Shown: positions 10,141 to 21,323, numbered from the stretch's first letter. The stretch is DNA of 64,000 nt from Symbiodinium natans (GCA_905221605.1 CAJNDS010001335.1:1457938-1521937), one strand, 5' to 3'. Numbers and translations are program-made. The notes: generated by a model from the letters alone, not told the origin.

Positions 10141-12460
10141 ACCATGAGATGCTCTGCCCCATGCTGGCCACCGAGGTGCCAAGTGCTTCCCCTTAACTTA
10201 CGGAGGCGCCTTGGCTCCCATAAATCTGCACAGGGAGGGTTTAGGGTTTAGGGTTTAGGGTTTAGGGTTCAGGGAGTTCAGGGTTCAGCGATCTGGGATC
10301 AGGGGTTAGGGTTGAGGGTTGAGGGTTGAGGAGTTAGAGTATGGGGGTTGCGTGGAGCAATCTTGGCCCCCCCAGAATTGGAATCAGGTTGCCTCCTCAG
10401 CCGCTTTGAACCAGAAAGGGTACCTTTTTTTTAATCCCAGGTTACTCTTGGGTCTAGAAACCTGCGCCCAATCTTCTTTCAACCTTTCCAAACGCAATGC
10501 TCGGGATGCTGGGTATGGCCAAGAAGAGGGTACGGTTCCTTTGAGTATATCGGGTGTAGAGTTTAGGGTTAGGGTTTAGGGTTTAGGGTTTAGGGTTTAG
10601 GGTTTAGGGTTTAGGGTTTAGGGTTTAGGGTTTAGGGTTTAGGGTTTAGGGTTTAGGGTTAGGACTTAGGGCTTAGGATTCGGGGTTTTGGGTACAAAGT
10701 TTGGAGACTTTGGGGCGAACCCGAAACCCAGGGTACCATGAAGGGGCCATCATTTTCATTTTGCAACCCTAAACCCTAAACCCTAAACCCTAAACCCTAA
10801 ACCCTAAACCCTAAACCCTAAACCCTAAACCCAAACCTTCCACCCCAAAAGTTTCTGTTTTCAACGCGTATGCAGGCAGGGGGACATCAAAGGGAACCCT
10901 GAACCCTCCTGAACCATCAAGCCTAAGCCAGCCCTAAACCCTAAATTTAAAACCAGAATTTTGAAGGCATACCTTAAGAACCCCAGACGTAACTTTTGGA
11001 GGAATTTGCCTAGGAATCCGATAAGGTTAGGATTTAGGGTTAGGGCTTCGGGTTTAGGGTTTAGGGTGTAGGGTTGAGGGGTGATAATGGTCATAGCTTA
11101 CGAAGGAGTAGGTTTAGGGGTTCTTAAGGTAGTGTCCTTGTGAACTTAAATTTGTTACATACACGAATAGCTACATTCGAGATACATACAAAGATATGCA
11201 TAATACGTGTATGTATTTTATATGTATATGCATGTGTGTATATACATATATACATATATGTATGTAGGTATACATATATATATATATATATGTATTTCTT
11301 CTGTATATACATACTGGGCTTGGGATTCTAAACCCAACTAGCTTCGCGAACTTGACACCCTAATCCCCTGCCCCCCCAAAAAATTCCCCCCCCGAGCCCG
11401 GAGCCCGACCCAAATCCGCAAGTAAAATCCTAACCCTAAACCCTAATTAAACCCTGAACCCTAAACCACTATAAACCTTCAACCCAAAGAGTCCCTAAAG
11501 TTCAGTAGACACCTTAAAGCCTCCAGAATCCCTACAGTTCAGTATGAACCTTAAGCCCTCCCAAAAACTCCCTAAAGTTCAGGGTTCCGGATTTTAGGGC
11601 CCAATATTCCTTAACAGCCCAGAGCCCTTCCCAAGCCCTAAACCCTATACACCCTATAAACCCTATAAACCCTATGAACCCTATGAACCCTATAAACCGC
11701 ATAAACCCTATAAACCCTATAAACCCCATAAACCGCATAAACCCCATAAAGCCCATAAACCGCATAAACCCCATAAAGCGCATAAACCCCATAAACCCTG
11801 AACCCTAACCCCTAAACCCTCAGCAGCCCCGAGCCCCTCAAATTGTTCCTCCCGGCAGGGGGCTTCCGACCACCACACCGCGGCAAGGCACCCTGCGGTA
11901 GGGTTTAGGGTTTAGGGTTTAGGGTTTAGGGTTTAGGGTTTAGGGTTTAGGGTTTAGGGTTTAGGGTTTAGGGTTTAGGGTTTAGGGTTTAGGGTTTAGG
12001 GTTTAGGGTTTAGGGTTTAGGGTTTAGGGTTTAGGGTTTAGGGTTTAGGGTTTAGGGTTTAGGATGGGGGGGTTTAGGGTTTTGAGTTTAGGGTTTAGGG
12101 TTTAGGGTTTGGGGCACAGGGCCCCTGAGACGAAGGGAACACAGCGCCACCTTGATAAGGTCTCAGGGTACGTGTGACCTGCCGTTTGGGGTTTCTATAG
12201 CCCGCTGGGAGACGTTGTAGTATATGTGCATATATAGATACATGTTTTGTTCATATACATACGGATGTATGGGTAGACAGGTAGATAGGAGTCCTGAAAG
12301 AACACTCAAACCAGAATCTGCGAATGCTGGTTCGCAGGATGCTACAAGCTTCCAGCAAACCCTTCCTGAACCCCAAGCCCTAAATCCCTAGGCCCTGAAC
12401 CCTAAAACCCCAAGCATCCCTAAACCCTAAACCCCTCAACCCTAAACCCTAACTCCCTCA
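10141..12460. other. arrays, microsatellite and low-complexity; no firm exon
   Basis: An F array (10561-10658) faces an R array (10764-10830). A TATA/CATA microsatellite lies at about 11215-11300. CCCTATAAA and CCCCATAAACCGCATAAA nonamer tracts span about 11640-11800. A possible 39-nt exon at 11859-11897 (GGCAG to GTAGGG) precedes a pure F array to 12063. Translations of the nonamer tract look like repeated GFMRFM peptides and are artefacts. Confidence 0.6.
11898..12063. repeat. long perfect F array
   Basis: About 23 consecutive TTTAGGG units without error, the longest perfect forward array in the window. It starts with GTAGGG directly after a possible exon. High perfection suggests recent origin or ongoing homogenisation. 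Confidence 0.95.
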
Positions 12461-12676
12461 ACCATGGTACTTACTAGCCAAGAATAACGGTACTTATTAC
12501 CCCACTTATAAGCCCCTTAAGTGCTAATACCTTCTAAGTACAATTATATGTACACTTATAATCTTATTGGTTAGTAAGTACCATGAACCTCCAAGTAAGC
12601 CCTAGACCCTAAACCCTAAACCCTAAACCCTAAACCCTAAACCCTAAACCCTAAATAAGTACCATGAACCTCCAAG
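12461..12676. mobile_element. family B TIR element interrupted by R array
   Basis: Family B body (CATGGTACTTACTAGCC...GCCCCTTAAGTGC...TTGGTTAGTAAGTACC) ends ACCATGAACCTCCAAG at 12595. An R array follows (12596-12655) and then the same right end again (12656-12676). The left TIR is replaced by telomere-like sequence. The last AAG abuts the exon at 12677. Confidence 0.75.
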
Positions 12677-12752
12677 AAAGCCCTGGTTGGAGGAGCATCC
12701 GGACATGGCAGTGACGGCCAGCAGCTTTGCCTCATCAGGCACATGCCGCAGG
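12677..12752 (+). CDS. putative exon abutting a family B end
   Basis: Starts directly after the element's terminal CCTCCAAG and ends at GTTCCTAAG. The frame reads KPWLEEHPDMAVTASSFA then SSGTC without a stop. Using the element end as acceptor is the behaviour expected of an introner. Function unknown. Confidence 0.5.
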
Positions 12753-13330
12753 GTTCCTAAGCGTCAGAGCTTGAGGCCTGAAGCCTTAAAAAGGGGTTCA
12801 GGATTTTCAGGTTTGTAGGGGTTTAGGGTTTTAAGGTTTTTAGGAGTTTAAGGTTTTAGGGCTTGGGGTTTGGGGTTTGCGGTTTAAGGTTTTAGGGTTT
12901 AGGGTTTTGGGGGTTTAGGGTGTAAGGTTTTAGGGTTTAAGGTTTTAGGGTTTGGGGTTTGGGGTTTAGGGTTTAAGATTTTGGGGTTTAGGGTTTGGGG
13001 CTTAGGGTTTAGCCTCCCAAAGAGGACCTTACTTGAAGGTTCTTGGGAACTTAGAACTTGGTCTACGGGGAGTTGGTGCAGAAGTAATTTGGGGGTTCGG
13101 ACTAGGGTTTAGGGCTTAGAGTTTAGGGTTTCGGGTTTAGGGTTTAGGGTTTAGTTGATCGTCGGGCGGTTCGTCCTTCTTTCCCAGATTCCCAACTTGG
13201 CAGCCCAGTGGTACCCTTTACCCTAAAACCCTAAACCCTTTACCCTAAACCCTAAACCCTAAACCTTAAGCCCTAAACCCTAAACCCTAAACCCTTCTTT
13301 TTGTTCAAGGTTCCCTTGCACAAAAACACC

Positions 13331-13440
13331 TCGGGATGTTCCCCCCTTATGCTAACAGTCCTTAATAGGGATTATAGTAACCCCCCCCCTATTCTCATCC
13401 CTATTCAGGACTGTTAGTATATACAAGGGAGAACATACCA
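13331..13440. mobile_element. family A TIR element
   Basis: CGGGATGTTCCCCCCTTATG at the left and ACAAGGGAGAACATACC at the right, with the inner word CAGTCCTTAATAGGGATTAT and its complement. Near-copies of AAAAACACC flank it, consistent with a target duplication of about 9 bp. Confidence 0.8.
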
Positions 13441-13496
13441 AAAGAACACCAACCATCCAACCATCAAACGGCTGCCCTGATTTGAAGATGGTTACT

Positions 13497-13605
13497 TTGT
13501 GGTACTTTACTGTAACTTTAGATCCTTACCCTTCTTGGGTTAATTGGGTTTCTTAATAAGGCAGCTAAGAGTATAATTTTTAGCTACCCTCCTGAGTGCA
13601 GCCAA
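13497..13605. mobile_element. family D element with 7-bp target duplication
   Basis: Runs from TTGTGGTACTTTACTGTAAC to CCTGAGTGCAGCCAA and is flanked by GGTTACT on both sides. Copies at 27162-27274 and 45593-45706 share the ends and the inner words GGCAGCTAA and CTACCCTCCTA. No clear TIR and no coding capacity. Confidence 0.75.
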
Positions 13606-13963
13606 GGTTACTGGGCTACCCGGGCCCCCTGGTTCTTCGTAGGCAATGCGGGAAACTTCGGTACCTTCTCTCCCCCGGACTAATATACCGGATTTAGGGT
13701 TTAGGGTTTAGGGTTTAGGTTTAGGGTTTAATTTGGGTTTAGGGTTTAGGGTTTAGGGTTTAGGGTAAGGGGTTATACACAGGGTACCGAATTCCCTCAT
13801 TCCCTACTAAGAGCCAGCAAGCGCAGGAGGGGCACTCTGCAAATAGATGGCCTCTTTGTAATTGGGATGCTTCTAAAAGACGAATCCTCCTCCCCCCATC
13901 CCCGAGCGGTCAAGGGTTTAGGGTTTAGGGTTTAGGGTTTAGGGTTTAGGGTTTAGGGTTTAG

Positions 13964-14097
13964 GGCTACAAAGCAAAAGGGCCGAACATTTTGAAGAAGC
14001 CTCAGACCACAAGCCGCAGGAGCCACAGCGCCGACGGAATGCAAGCTGCCGCCTGGCAAGCTTGGCTGACTGGGGACCTGATCCTGAACCCCAGAGG
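13964..14097 (+). CDS. putative exon, Gln/Arg-rich
   Basis: Immediately preceded by an F array ending TTTAG and followed by GTTTAGGG. The frame with two leading bases reads LQSKRAEHFEEASDHKPQ, EPQRRRNASCRLASLA and DWGPDPEPQ. It joins in frame to 14242 across an all-repeat intron. Function unknown. Confidence 0.65.
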
Positions 14098-14241
14098 GTT
14101 TAGGGTTTGCGGTTTAGGGTTTGGGGTTTAGGGTTTGGGTTTAGGGTTTGGGGTTTAGGGTTTAGGGTTTGGGGTTTTAGGGTTTAGGGGTTTAGGGGTT
14201 AAGGGTTTAGGGGTTTGGGGGTTTGGGGGTTTAGGGTCTAG
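14098..14241 (+). other. 144-nt intron made of F variants
   Basis: Begins GTTTAGGG and ends GGTCTAG. All intervening sequence is TTTAGGG, TTTGGGG, TTTAGGGG or similar units. Splicing joins AG to G GTT in frame between two open exons. Confidence 0.6.
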
Positions 14242-14333
14242 GGTTAAACCAAACCATGAGACCAAGATTCCTGACGAATCGCTCCCATGTCAGAACCTGG
14301 CCGTGCAAATAGCCGCACCGGAAGGGCTTTGGA
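14242..14333 (+). CDS. putative exon
   Basis: Reads VKPNHETKIPDESLPCQN then LAVQIAAPEGLW, with one leading base completing the codon from 14097 and one trailing base. The donor is GTTTAGG. The next candidate exon (14645) begins with the two bases this phase needs. Confidence 0.65.
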
Positions 14334-14644
14334 GTTTAGGATTCAGGGGTTCAGGGGTTTAGGGTTTAGGGTTCAGGGGTTTAGGGTTTAGGGTTTAGGG
14401 TTTAGTGTTTAGGGTTTAGGGTTCAGGGGTTTAGGGTTTAGGGTTCAGGGGTCATGGGAGGACTTACTCCGGGGTTCGTGGTATTGTGCTGCATGAAGGG
14501 CTTGCAGGGGAGGGTCTTATGTGCTTAGCGTTTTTGTTCTTATGGAGGGATCGGGGTTGAGGGTTGTAGGAGTTTCGAGGCTTGGGGGGGTTCAGGGCTT
14601 ATAGGGACTAGGGTTTAGGTCTTTTTTTCTGTGAACGGGCGCAG

Positions 14645-14706
14645 GAGCTGTGAAGATTGGGATGCGACTCGCTTCGAAAGCTTGTAAAATGCGAAGAGCA
14701 GCCATG
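14645..14706 (+). CDS. putative exon, basic helix
   Basis: Between GGGCGCAG and GTGCGA. Reads AVKIGMRLASKACKMRRA in the phase left by 14333, ending in phase 0. The opposite strand is also open over 14592-14813, but phase continuity favours the + strand. Confidence 0.5.
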
Positions 14707-15075
14707 GTGCGATAATGGAGGCCATCTAACATGTTCATCCCACTCGGGCGGCAAAACCACCCAAACCTATTCCTCTTAGGGTTTAGGCCTAAACTCAAGT
14801 CAACAGCCCACATCCCAAAACTTCTTCCGTTCTAGCTTGCGCCATCGAGGTCGAGGGGCTTAGGCGCCGCCCCCCCCGCCCCCCCCACTGTAGAGGGGCG
14901 GCCTAGGCCTTGAGTTAGGGTTTATTTTAGGGTTTAGGGTTTAGGGCTTAATTAGGGCTTATAGGGTTTAGGGTTTCGGGTTTAGGGTTTCGGGTTTAGG
15001 GTTTCGGGTTTAGGGTTGAGGTTTAGGGTTTAGGGTTTGGTAGGGCTGATAGGGTTTAGGGTTTATAAACCTCAG

Positions 15076-15161
15076 GAAGGAGATCCTGGACAACTACCCG
15101 ACGCCTGGGGAAAAGGATGTTCCAGGAACCAACTCAGACGAAGAGGAGTTCCGCAAGAAGG
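15076..15161 (+). CDS. putative acidic exon, GC donor
   Basis: After CCTCAG. Reads KEILDNYPTPGEKDVPGT then NSDEEEFRKK, a convincing charged segment. The nearest donor is GCTTAGGGT (GC-AG); a GT at 15169 would add an in-frame extension. F repeats lie on both sides. Confidence 0.65.
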
Positions 15162-16176
15162 GCTTAGGGTTTGGGGTTTAGAATTTAGGCTTTACTGGGC
15201 TCCGTCGTTGAACCAGTTTCCCTTAAATTACCCCTCCAAGATACTTTGTTTTTGGCCGAACCTGCCCCCGCGGAACTCCAACACAATACTAGAACTTCTA
15301 GGACCCAGAGTTTGCCTTTTTTCCCCCTTTTTCCAGGGTTTAGGGTTTAGCCTGAAATCCGAGGACCCAGAGCAGGCCCTTATTCCCCTTAGGCCTTAGG
15401 TTCCCGCAGAATGCAGCCAACAAGGGCACCTTTTTGAATTGCTAGGTTACGCGGTTTGACCCCCAACCCCTTGACTTATCACAATCACAGATCTACGCCC
15501 ATCCCGGGGGCCGTGGCACCTCTTTGCTCTTCGGGGTGCCCGGATGGGAAGCTTTGTAATCGGCCATCAAGGGTTAGTTTTTGCTCGTTTCGGTTCAGGG
15601 TTTCGGGTTTAGGGTTCGGGGCTTAGGCCTAAACCCTATAAACCCTAAACCCTAAACCCTAAACCCCTTGAGCTCCGGGGCGCAATGGTTTTGGAGGCCT
15701 CAAGCCCTGGAGGGCTTCGGGCCTGGAGCTGCTTGGAGCTTCTGGTTATTTTGCTTTTAGGGTTTAGGGTTTGGGGTTTGGGGTTTAGGGTTTAGGGTTT
15801 AGGGTTTGGGGTTTAGGGTGTGGGGCTTGGGGGTTCGGGGTTGGGGTTTTTAACTTCTGTAAAGTTCTGGGCTCCAATCGAAGCCTTAGAGCCTCGGGTT
15901 TAAAGTCTAGGGTCTTAAGATGACTTCCGCTTTAGTCACCTAATTCCAGGGTTGAGTAGGGTTTGCGGGTACCAAATTACCAGAAGAACGCGACATATGG
16001 ACCCTCTGGGGAGGAGTTCAAATTCCCCACGCCGTCTGCAATCGCAAGCCCGTGTCTTGCGCTTGGGCTCCGAGTTTTCGGGGTCTACAGGGCTTCGTTA
16101 GGATGTCTCCCCTTGTTACTAGGTTTAGGATTTATGGTTAGGGTTTAGGCTTAATTTAGGGTTTAGGGTTTAGGGT

Positions 16177-16281
16177 TTAGGGATTAACATAGGGGGGGGG
16201 GGTACTATAATTCCTATTCAAGGCCCTAAACCTTACGCCCTAAACCCCAAACCCTGTTAGTATAAGGGGGAACATCCCAAG
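16177..16281. mobile_element. family A remnant rewritten by telomere repeats
   Basis: The right arm GTTAGTATAAGGGGGAACAT is intact and the inner ACTATAATTCCTATTCAAGG remains. CCCTAAA-type units separate the two, and the left arm is replaced by TTTAGGG. Compare the intact copies, where AAGGA and CTGTTAG are adjacent. Confidence 0.7.
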
Positions 16282-16481
16282 GGCTTTGCACCAAGGAGTT
16301 TATGCGCTTTGGAGGTTTAGGGTTTCCATGCCCCAAGCCGCAACCCGGGAAGCGGGATGCCACCTTCTTAGGGTTTAGGGCTTAGGGTTTAGGGTTTAGG
16401 GCTTAGGGTTTAAGGCTTAGGGTTCGATTCTTGCCTGACTTGCTATATAGAGTTTAGCTACTCCCGAAGAAACTCACGCAG

Positions 16482-16531
16482 CACGTGGGACGGCGGAAGT
16501 TCGAAAAAGACATGCACTTGAGCTGCTTGCC
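16482..16531 (+). CDS. possible exon
   Basis: Between ACGCAG and GTGACG. Reads HVGRRKFEKDMHLSCL. The reverse strand is open across it too (16458-16673), so the call rests on splice context alone. Confidence 0.45.
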
Positions 16532-17420
16532 GTGACGCTGCCTTCAGAAGAAGGGTCGTGAGCCCCCGTACCCCTCCCATCCCTGAGAGCCAAAAGCCCC
16601 GAATTTCGCTCAAGTTCTTGGGGGGTGAATATTGATGCAGAGGTTGTGTTGCTTTTTTCTCCTTGGGGTTCATCTGCTCCCCAAGGCTAATCCCTCCCGA
16701 ATATTACTTAAACCCCTTAACCCCCTCCAATAATAAATACTCCCTAAACGCTGCAATAATAGAATATAACAATAGTAGCGCGTGTGTTGTATTTAGCCTT
16801 AGGGGTTAGGGGGGCTTTGTGTTTGGGGGCGGGGGCTTGTCTTGTCTCCATAACCTCAACCCTAAACCCTAAACCCTAAACCCTAAACCCTAAATAGTCT
16901 GTTTGCGCAAGGGCGCGGATTTAGAGACCGGAGGAGGCCTAATGTAAAGGGTTTCGGGTTTAGGGTTTAGGGTTTTCGGGGGTTGTAACTTGAACGACGG
17001 CAAGTACTGTTTCGGTGTTGGGGCTCGGAGTTTGTGAGCTTTTGCCCACCCTCCCCTTCATTGAGCATGCACCAGGGTCCTAAATCCAGGCTCCCATCAG
17101 TCGCGATGCTGTTACTCGAAGGTTCATGGCTACGTATAAGTAGGGGTAGAAGTGCCCTAACTAATGTTATCACCACCTCCAAAAAACCATATGTTGAGAA
17201 TCAGTATGACCTGCCAGCGCCCCTTGCGCTTTCTGACTTTTGCCAGCACCGGATATCCTTCAGTCGCCTAACCCCAAACCCTACACCCTAACCCTCTAAA
17301 CCCTAAACCCTGAACCCTAAACCTTATATCCCTAAACCCTCAACCCTAAACCCTAACCCCTAAGCCCTGATCTTCATCCCCATGTTCTTGAGTTTGGTGC
17401 ATGACCGTGCGCGAGTGCAG

Positions 17421-17667
17421 ACATGAAGGTCGAATGGGAGCCCCGTGATGTGATGGGCACGCCTTAGTTTAGGGATTTATTAATATGTATATATATATAT
17501 TTTTTTTATGTGTGTGGTTTAGGGTTTTGGTTTTAGGGTTGAGGGTTGAGCGTTTATAGGGTGTACGGTTTAGGGTTTGGCTTCAGCTGCGGTCGAAGGA
17601 AAGTTGTCCCCCCAACGTGATCAAGACGTTGCAGCGAGTTTCTCAGCCTGCGCCGTGAACAGACAGG
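17421..17667 (+). CDS. two possible exons
   Basis: 17421-17460 after GTGCAG reads MKVEWEPRDVMGT, with no clear donor (a GC is possible). 17587-17667, between CTTCAG and GTTTAGGG, has two good frames: AVEGKLSPQRDQDVAASF, or LRSKESCPPNVIKTLQRV, which would need the inner donor GTGAAC. An F-type stretch lies between them. Confidence 0.45.
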
Positions 17668-17990
17668 GTTTAGGGTTTAGGGTTTAGGGTTTAGGGTTTA
17701 GGGTTTAGGGCTTAGGGCTTAGGGCTTAGGGCTTAGGGTTTAGGGTTTAGGGTTTAGGGTTTAGGCATGGAACCCGCTCCTAACCTTTTAGGGGGGGTCA
17801 TCTTCAGGACTTATTGTTTCCATGATGCACTTGTCATGGACACTGAAGGCATTCCCACCCTAAAGCCTAAACACAGAACCCTAAACCCAAAACCCAAAAC
17901 CCTAAACCCTAAACCCTAAACCCTCAACCCTCAACCCTGAACCCTAAACCCTAAACCCTAAACCCTAAACCCCCTAAATTTCATCTCCAG

Positions 17991-18060
17991 GAGCCTGAAG
18001 ATGCCTTGGCGATCCTTCAAGACAACCGGGCGGAGGACCGGAGTCGCCTAAGACTGGCTG
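17991..18060 (+). CDS. putative exon, EPEDALAIL segment
   Basis: An R array and then TCATCTCCAG lead in; the donor is GTTCTT. Reads [18 protein letters not shown] then RLRLAG, a strong charged helix frame. Ends in phase 1. Its intron contains a long TATATACT microsatellite. Confidence 0.75.
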
Positions 18061-18092
18061 GTTCTTACTAGGCCATGAGGGAATCAGGTCTT

Positions 18093-18410
18093 TCTTTATA
18101 TATATATATATACTTATATATACTTATATATATATATATACTTATATATACTTATATATACTTATATATATATACTTATATATATATATACTTATATATA
18201 CTTATATATACTTATATATACTTATATATACTTATATATGCTTATATATACTTATATATACTTATATATACTTATATATACTTATATATACTTATATATA
18301 CTTATATATACTTATATATACTTATATATACTTATATATGCTTATATATACTTATATATATATATACTTACATTTCCTTATATATTTATATATATATATA
18401 TTTATATTTA
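18093..18410. repeat. (TATATACT)n microsatellite
   Basis: About 30 units of TATATACT with (TA)n variants, giving meaningless YIYLYIL translations. Located within an inferred intron. Confidence 0.95.
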
Positions 18411-18710
18411 TTTATATTCATTTACTTATTTAGTTATTTGTGTATATGTTTATTGATTTTCCTTCAAAGGGTAGAGGTAGGGCCCAAAATTCCCGCATTC
18501 CCTATGAAAAATCCGGGGCAAGATTGGGCTGGTGTTGACACCAGTGTTCTACAGTTGGAACCCTGGGCCCTAGTACGGTCCATAACCCTTATTTAAAGGG
18601 GTTCACATTGGGATTCGAAGTATGGGCTCTTGTTATGTATAGGGTGGTAGAGTGTAGGGTTTAGGGTTTAGGGTTTGGGGTTTGGGGTTCAGGGCTTAGG
18701 GTTTAGGGCT

Positions 18711-18850
18711 ACTTGGAGGTTCATGGTACTTTTTAGCCAGTTATTCCTGACTTATCACTGTACATATCACCATACTGGGGCACTCAATGGGCTTCTAAGT
18801 GGATTATAGGTACACTTATACTTGGTTAATAGGTACCATGAACCTCCAAG
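18711..18850. mobile_element. family B TIR element, intact
   Basis: CTTGGAGGTTCATGGTACTT at the left is matched inverted by GGTACCATGAACCTCCAAG at the right, flanked by TA on each side. About 140 bp, non-coding. Best intact reference copy for the family in this window. Confidence 0.85.
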
Positions 18851-18934
18851 TAAGAATTATATAGCAGAGGACCCAAATTAAGGGCCCATTTTCGGACGCT
18901 CGAGTCGTTTCATTCTCATTCTTGGCCGCCCAGT

Positions 18935-19018
18935 CAGTGGTACCCTTTACGTTTTTTTGGTTCTGGGTTCCCTTATAAACTAGCCAACCGCAACAGGTTA
19001 CCCTTATTGTAAGATGGT
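18935..19018. mobile_element. family C element, right end decayed
   Basis: CAGTGGTACCCTTTACG...GGGTTCCCTTATAAAC...GGTTACCCTTATTGTAAGATGG parallels the copies at 4507 and 21684; the terminal CACTGGGCTAC is lost. Confidence 0.55.
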
Positions 19019-19202
19019 TTCTGGAAAAGCAAGCATTATATCTTCTTCTTCTTCTTCTTGTTATTCTTCTTCTGTTTTTTTTTTTTTGGGGGGGGGGGGG
19101 AGGGGGAGCGGGGTGCTACCAAAAGCCGTTGGTTGGTTCATCGTTCTCTGTGGGGATTGCGGGGCCCTGACCCGTAACAGCAAGGAGGCCGGATTAGTTT
19201 AG

Positions 19203-19258
19203 CGGGGACATTGTGGCCCTCCAGCTTCAGAGCGACATGGTCCTCTTTACCAACCCGT
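19203..19258 (+). CDS. putative exon, DIVALQL segment
   Basis: TTTAG acceptor and GTAAGA donor. Reads DIVALQLQSDMVLFTNP. Without splicing, the frame runs on to a TAA at 19296 inside the R array that follows (KRVLHNIERMQH), so it could instead be a terminal exon. Function unknown. Confidence 0.6.
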
Positions 19259-19295
19259 GTAAGAGGGTCTTGCACAACATCGAACGCATGCAACA

Positions 19296-19375
19296 CTAAA
19301 CCCTAAACCCTAAACCCTAAACCCTAAACCCTAAACCCTAAACCCTAAACCCTAAAACCCTAAACCCTAAACCCG
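19296..19375. repeat. R array
   Basis: About eleven CCCTAAA units directly after a candidate exon; one of the minority of places where R rather than F follows coding sequence. Confidence 0.9.
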
Positions 19376-19751
19376 CAAGGTCGCAACTACAGGGTCACAT
19401 GAGGTCGCTACGAATGAAAATCACACTTGCTTCAGCTCACCTTAAACCTACATTACACCTCTGACACAGCGTCAAGGCGTAGTGGCCACTTGAGGTCGCT
19501 GCCAGTATTTCCATTCGAATACATTCCTTTACCCTCGCGATAGACTCTAGGGTTTAGGGTTTAGGGTTTAGGGTTTAGGGTTTAGGGTTTAGGGTTTAGG
19601 GTTTAGGGTTACATTGCGCCAGATGCTACCTCGAACTCGTCGTCTGGGGTTTCGGATGTCTGCCTCTTTCTGGGGCCTCAAAAAGTTTGGGGGGCACATG
19701 CGCCCTCTCTTGAACATTCGGCACCAAGTCCCTCAACTTCTACTCTCCTAG

Positions 19752-19819
19752 GACTTGGTGGAAGCTGTCTCCAACCTCCTCATGCAGATCCCCGTGGAGG
19801 CCCAACAGTGCAGGAGACG
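19752..19819 (+). CDS. putative exon, DLVEAVSNLL segment
   Basis: Acceptor TCTCCTAG after a pyrimidine-rich stretch; donor GTTTTAGGG. Reads DLVEAVSNLLMQIPVEAQ then QCRR in phase 0 and ends in phase 2. The following intron (to 20018) is largely GGGCTTTA octamers. Confidence 0.7.
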
Positions 19820-20018
19820 GTTTTAGGGCTTTAGGGCTTTAGGGCTTTAGGGCTTTAGGGCTTCGGGCTTTAGGGCTTTGGGGCTTTAGGGCTTTAGGCT
19901 TCGGGGTTTAGGGCTTAGGGTGTATAGGGTTTAGAGTCTAGGGCTTTAGGGTTTTAGGATTGAGGGTGTATAGGGTTTAGGGTTTAGCTGTGTGGTTTGT
20001 TGCGTCTCCCCCCTGTAG

Positions 20019-20046
20019 AGAATGTGGCAGTTCTCCAAGCTGCAAG
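20019..20046 (+). CDS. possible 28-nt exon
   Basis: Between CCTGTAG and GTACGG. By phase it reads ECGSSPSCK; another frame reads N-V-A-V-L-Q-A-A. Too short to be sure. Confidence 0.4.
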
Positions 20047-21323
20047 GTACGGGCCCTGTTTTGGGTGTTTCAAGGAGGGACCACAGCTTACGGAACCTAA
20101 CGCTAAACCCTAAACCTTAAACCCTAAAACCTAAACCCTACCACCACCCTACCACCCTACCACCCTGCCACCCTAAACTCCTGGACCCCAAACCCCCAAA
20201 CTGTAACCCTTAGCGCACTCAGTCGGCAGGCTTTTGGCGACTCCGGAAATTCTGTGAGCATGCTCGCCACACCCTCGGGACCTTTTCTTAAGAGCTGAGG
20301 AGTTTCAGGTGGCTGTTGAAATTTCGATGCCTTGCGTTTAGGGTTTTGGGTTTTGGGTTCAGCGTTTAGCGTTTAGGGTTTAGGGTTTTGGGTTCAGGGT
20401 TCAGGGGCTTCAGGGGCTTCAGAGGCTTCAGGGGCTTTAGGGGCTTTAGGGGCTCCAGGGGCTTTTGGCTCGATTGCGGGGCTTATGCGGTTTTATGATT
20501 CTGGAGACAGCCCGAGCCACAACCCATACTAAGGGACTGGCCAGGTGCTGTACAGGCTTCAGCGTGTTCAACTTCCACCGACTTTAGGATGTTCAGCACA
20601 ATGCTCGGAAACTTTGAAGTGAGTCGTCGTACAACGATTTCCCTATTCAACACCCTAAAGGCCAGTTATATGTCTTGGGGGGGCTGTGCCAACTTGCTGT
20701 TTAGGGTTTCGGGTGTGCCCGGGTTTTGGGCTTAGCGTGTGCTTGACAGGTCGTGCGATGATGAGCGTGCGTTTGAATGCAGGCATGCCAACCAAGACCC
20801 AAGTGTCCCAAAGTACCCCAAGTCGCACAAGTATCCCAAGTGCTGGAATCCCCTGATCCTAAACCCTAAACCCTAAACCCTAAACCCCAAAGAGTGGGAG
20901 CTTTCAAACTCACGATCTCCAATCTAGTGGCATCCTGGGGGTTTAGGGTTTAGGGGTTAGGGTTTAGGGTTTAGGGGTCGCTTAGGGTTTTCGAGCCTCG
21001 TAGCGTTAAGCTCGGAGTCCGAGGCACGCAAGCTGACCGAAGGTCAAAATCAGAATATGGACAGCAACTTGGCACGACGAGCCCGATTTAGGGTGTCAGG
21101 CTGTAGAGTTTCAGAGTTGGGTTCCGACCAGTTCGATCTCCTCCACTGAACTTAGGGATTTAAGAGTTTAGGGTTTAGGGTTTAGGGTTTAGGGTTTAGG
21201 GTTTAGGGTTTAGGGTTTAGGGTTTCTTTTACCCCCAAACCCTGAAGCCTGACGCCTACGCTCAGGAGACTTCAGCCAGAAGTTCTTGAAGATGTCGCAA
21301 ATCCAGGATCGGCCTTGACCTTC

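Larger units (their letters stand above)
13205..13619. mobile_element. family C element holding array, family A and family D
   Basis: The ends match other family C copies (CCAGTGGTACCCTTTA; GGTTACTGGGCTAC). Inside are R units (13220-13292), a family A element (13331-13440) between AAAAACACC and AAAGAACACC, and a family D element (13497-13605) between two copies of GGTTACT. The nesting order shows that C is older than the inserts. Confidence 0.75.

Noticed and set aside
11124-11331. Open frames on both strands (YIYIYIY, IHIYIYV)
   Set aside because: Translations of a TATA/CATA microsatellite.
11532-11792. 86-codon reverse frame with repeated GFMRFM
   Set aside because: Translation of CCCATAAACC-type repeats; no unique sequence.
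18075-18596. 173-codon frame with YIYLYIL repeats
   Set aside because: TATATACT microsatellite read through.
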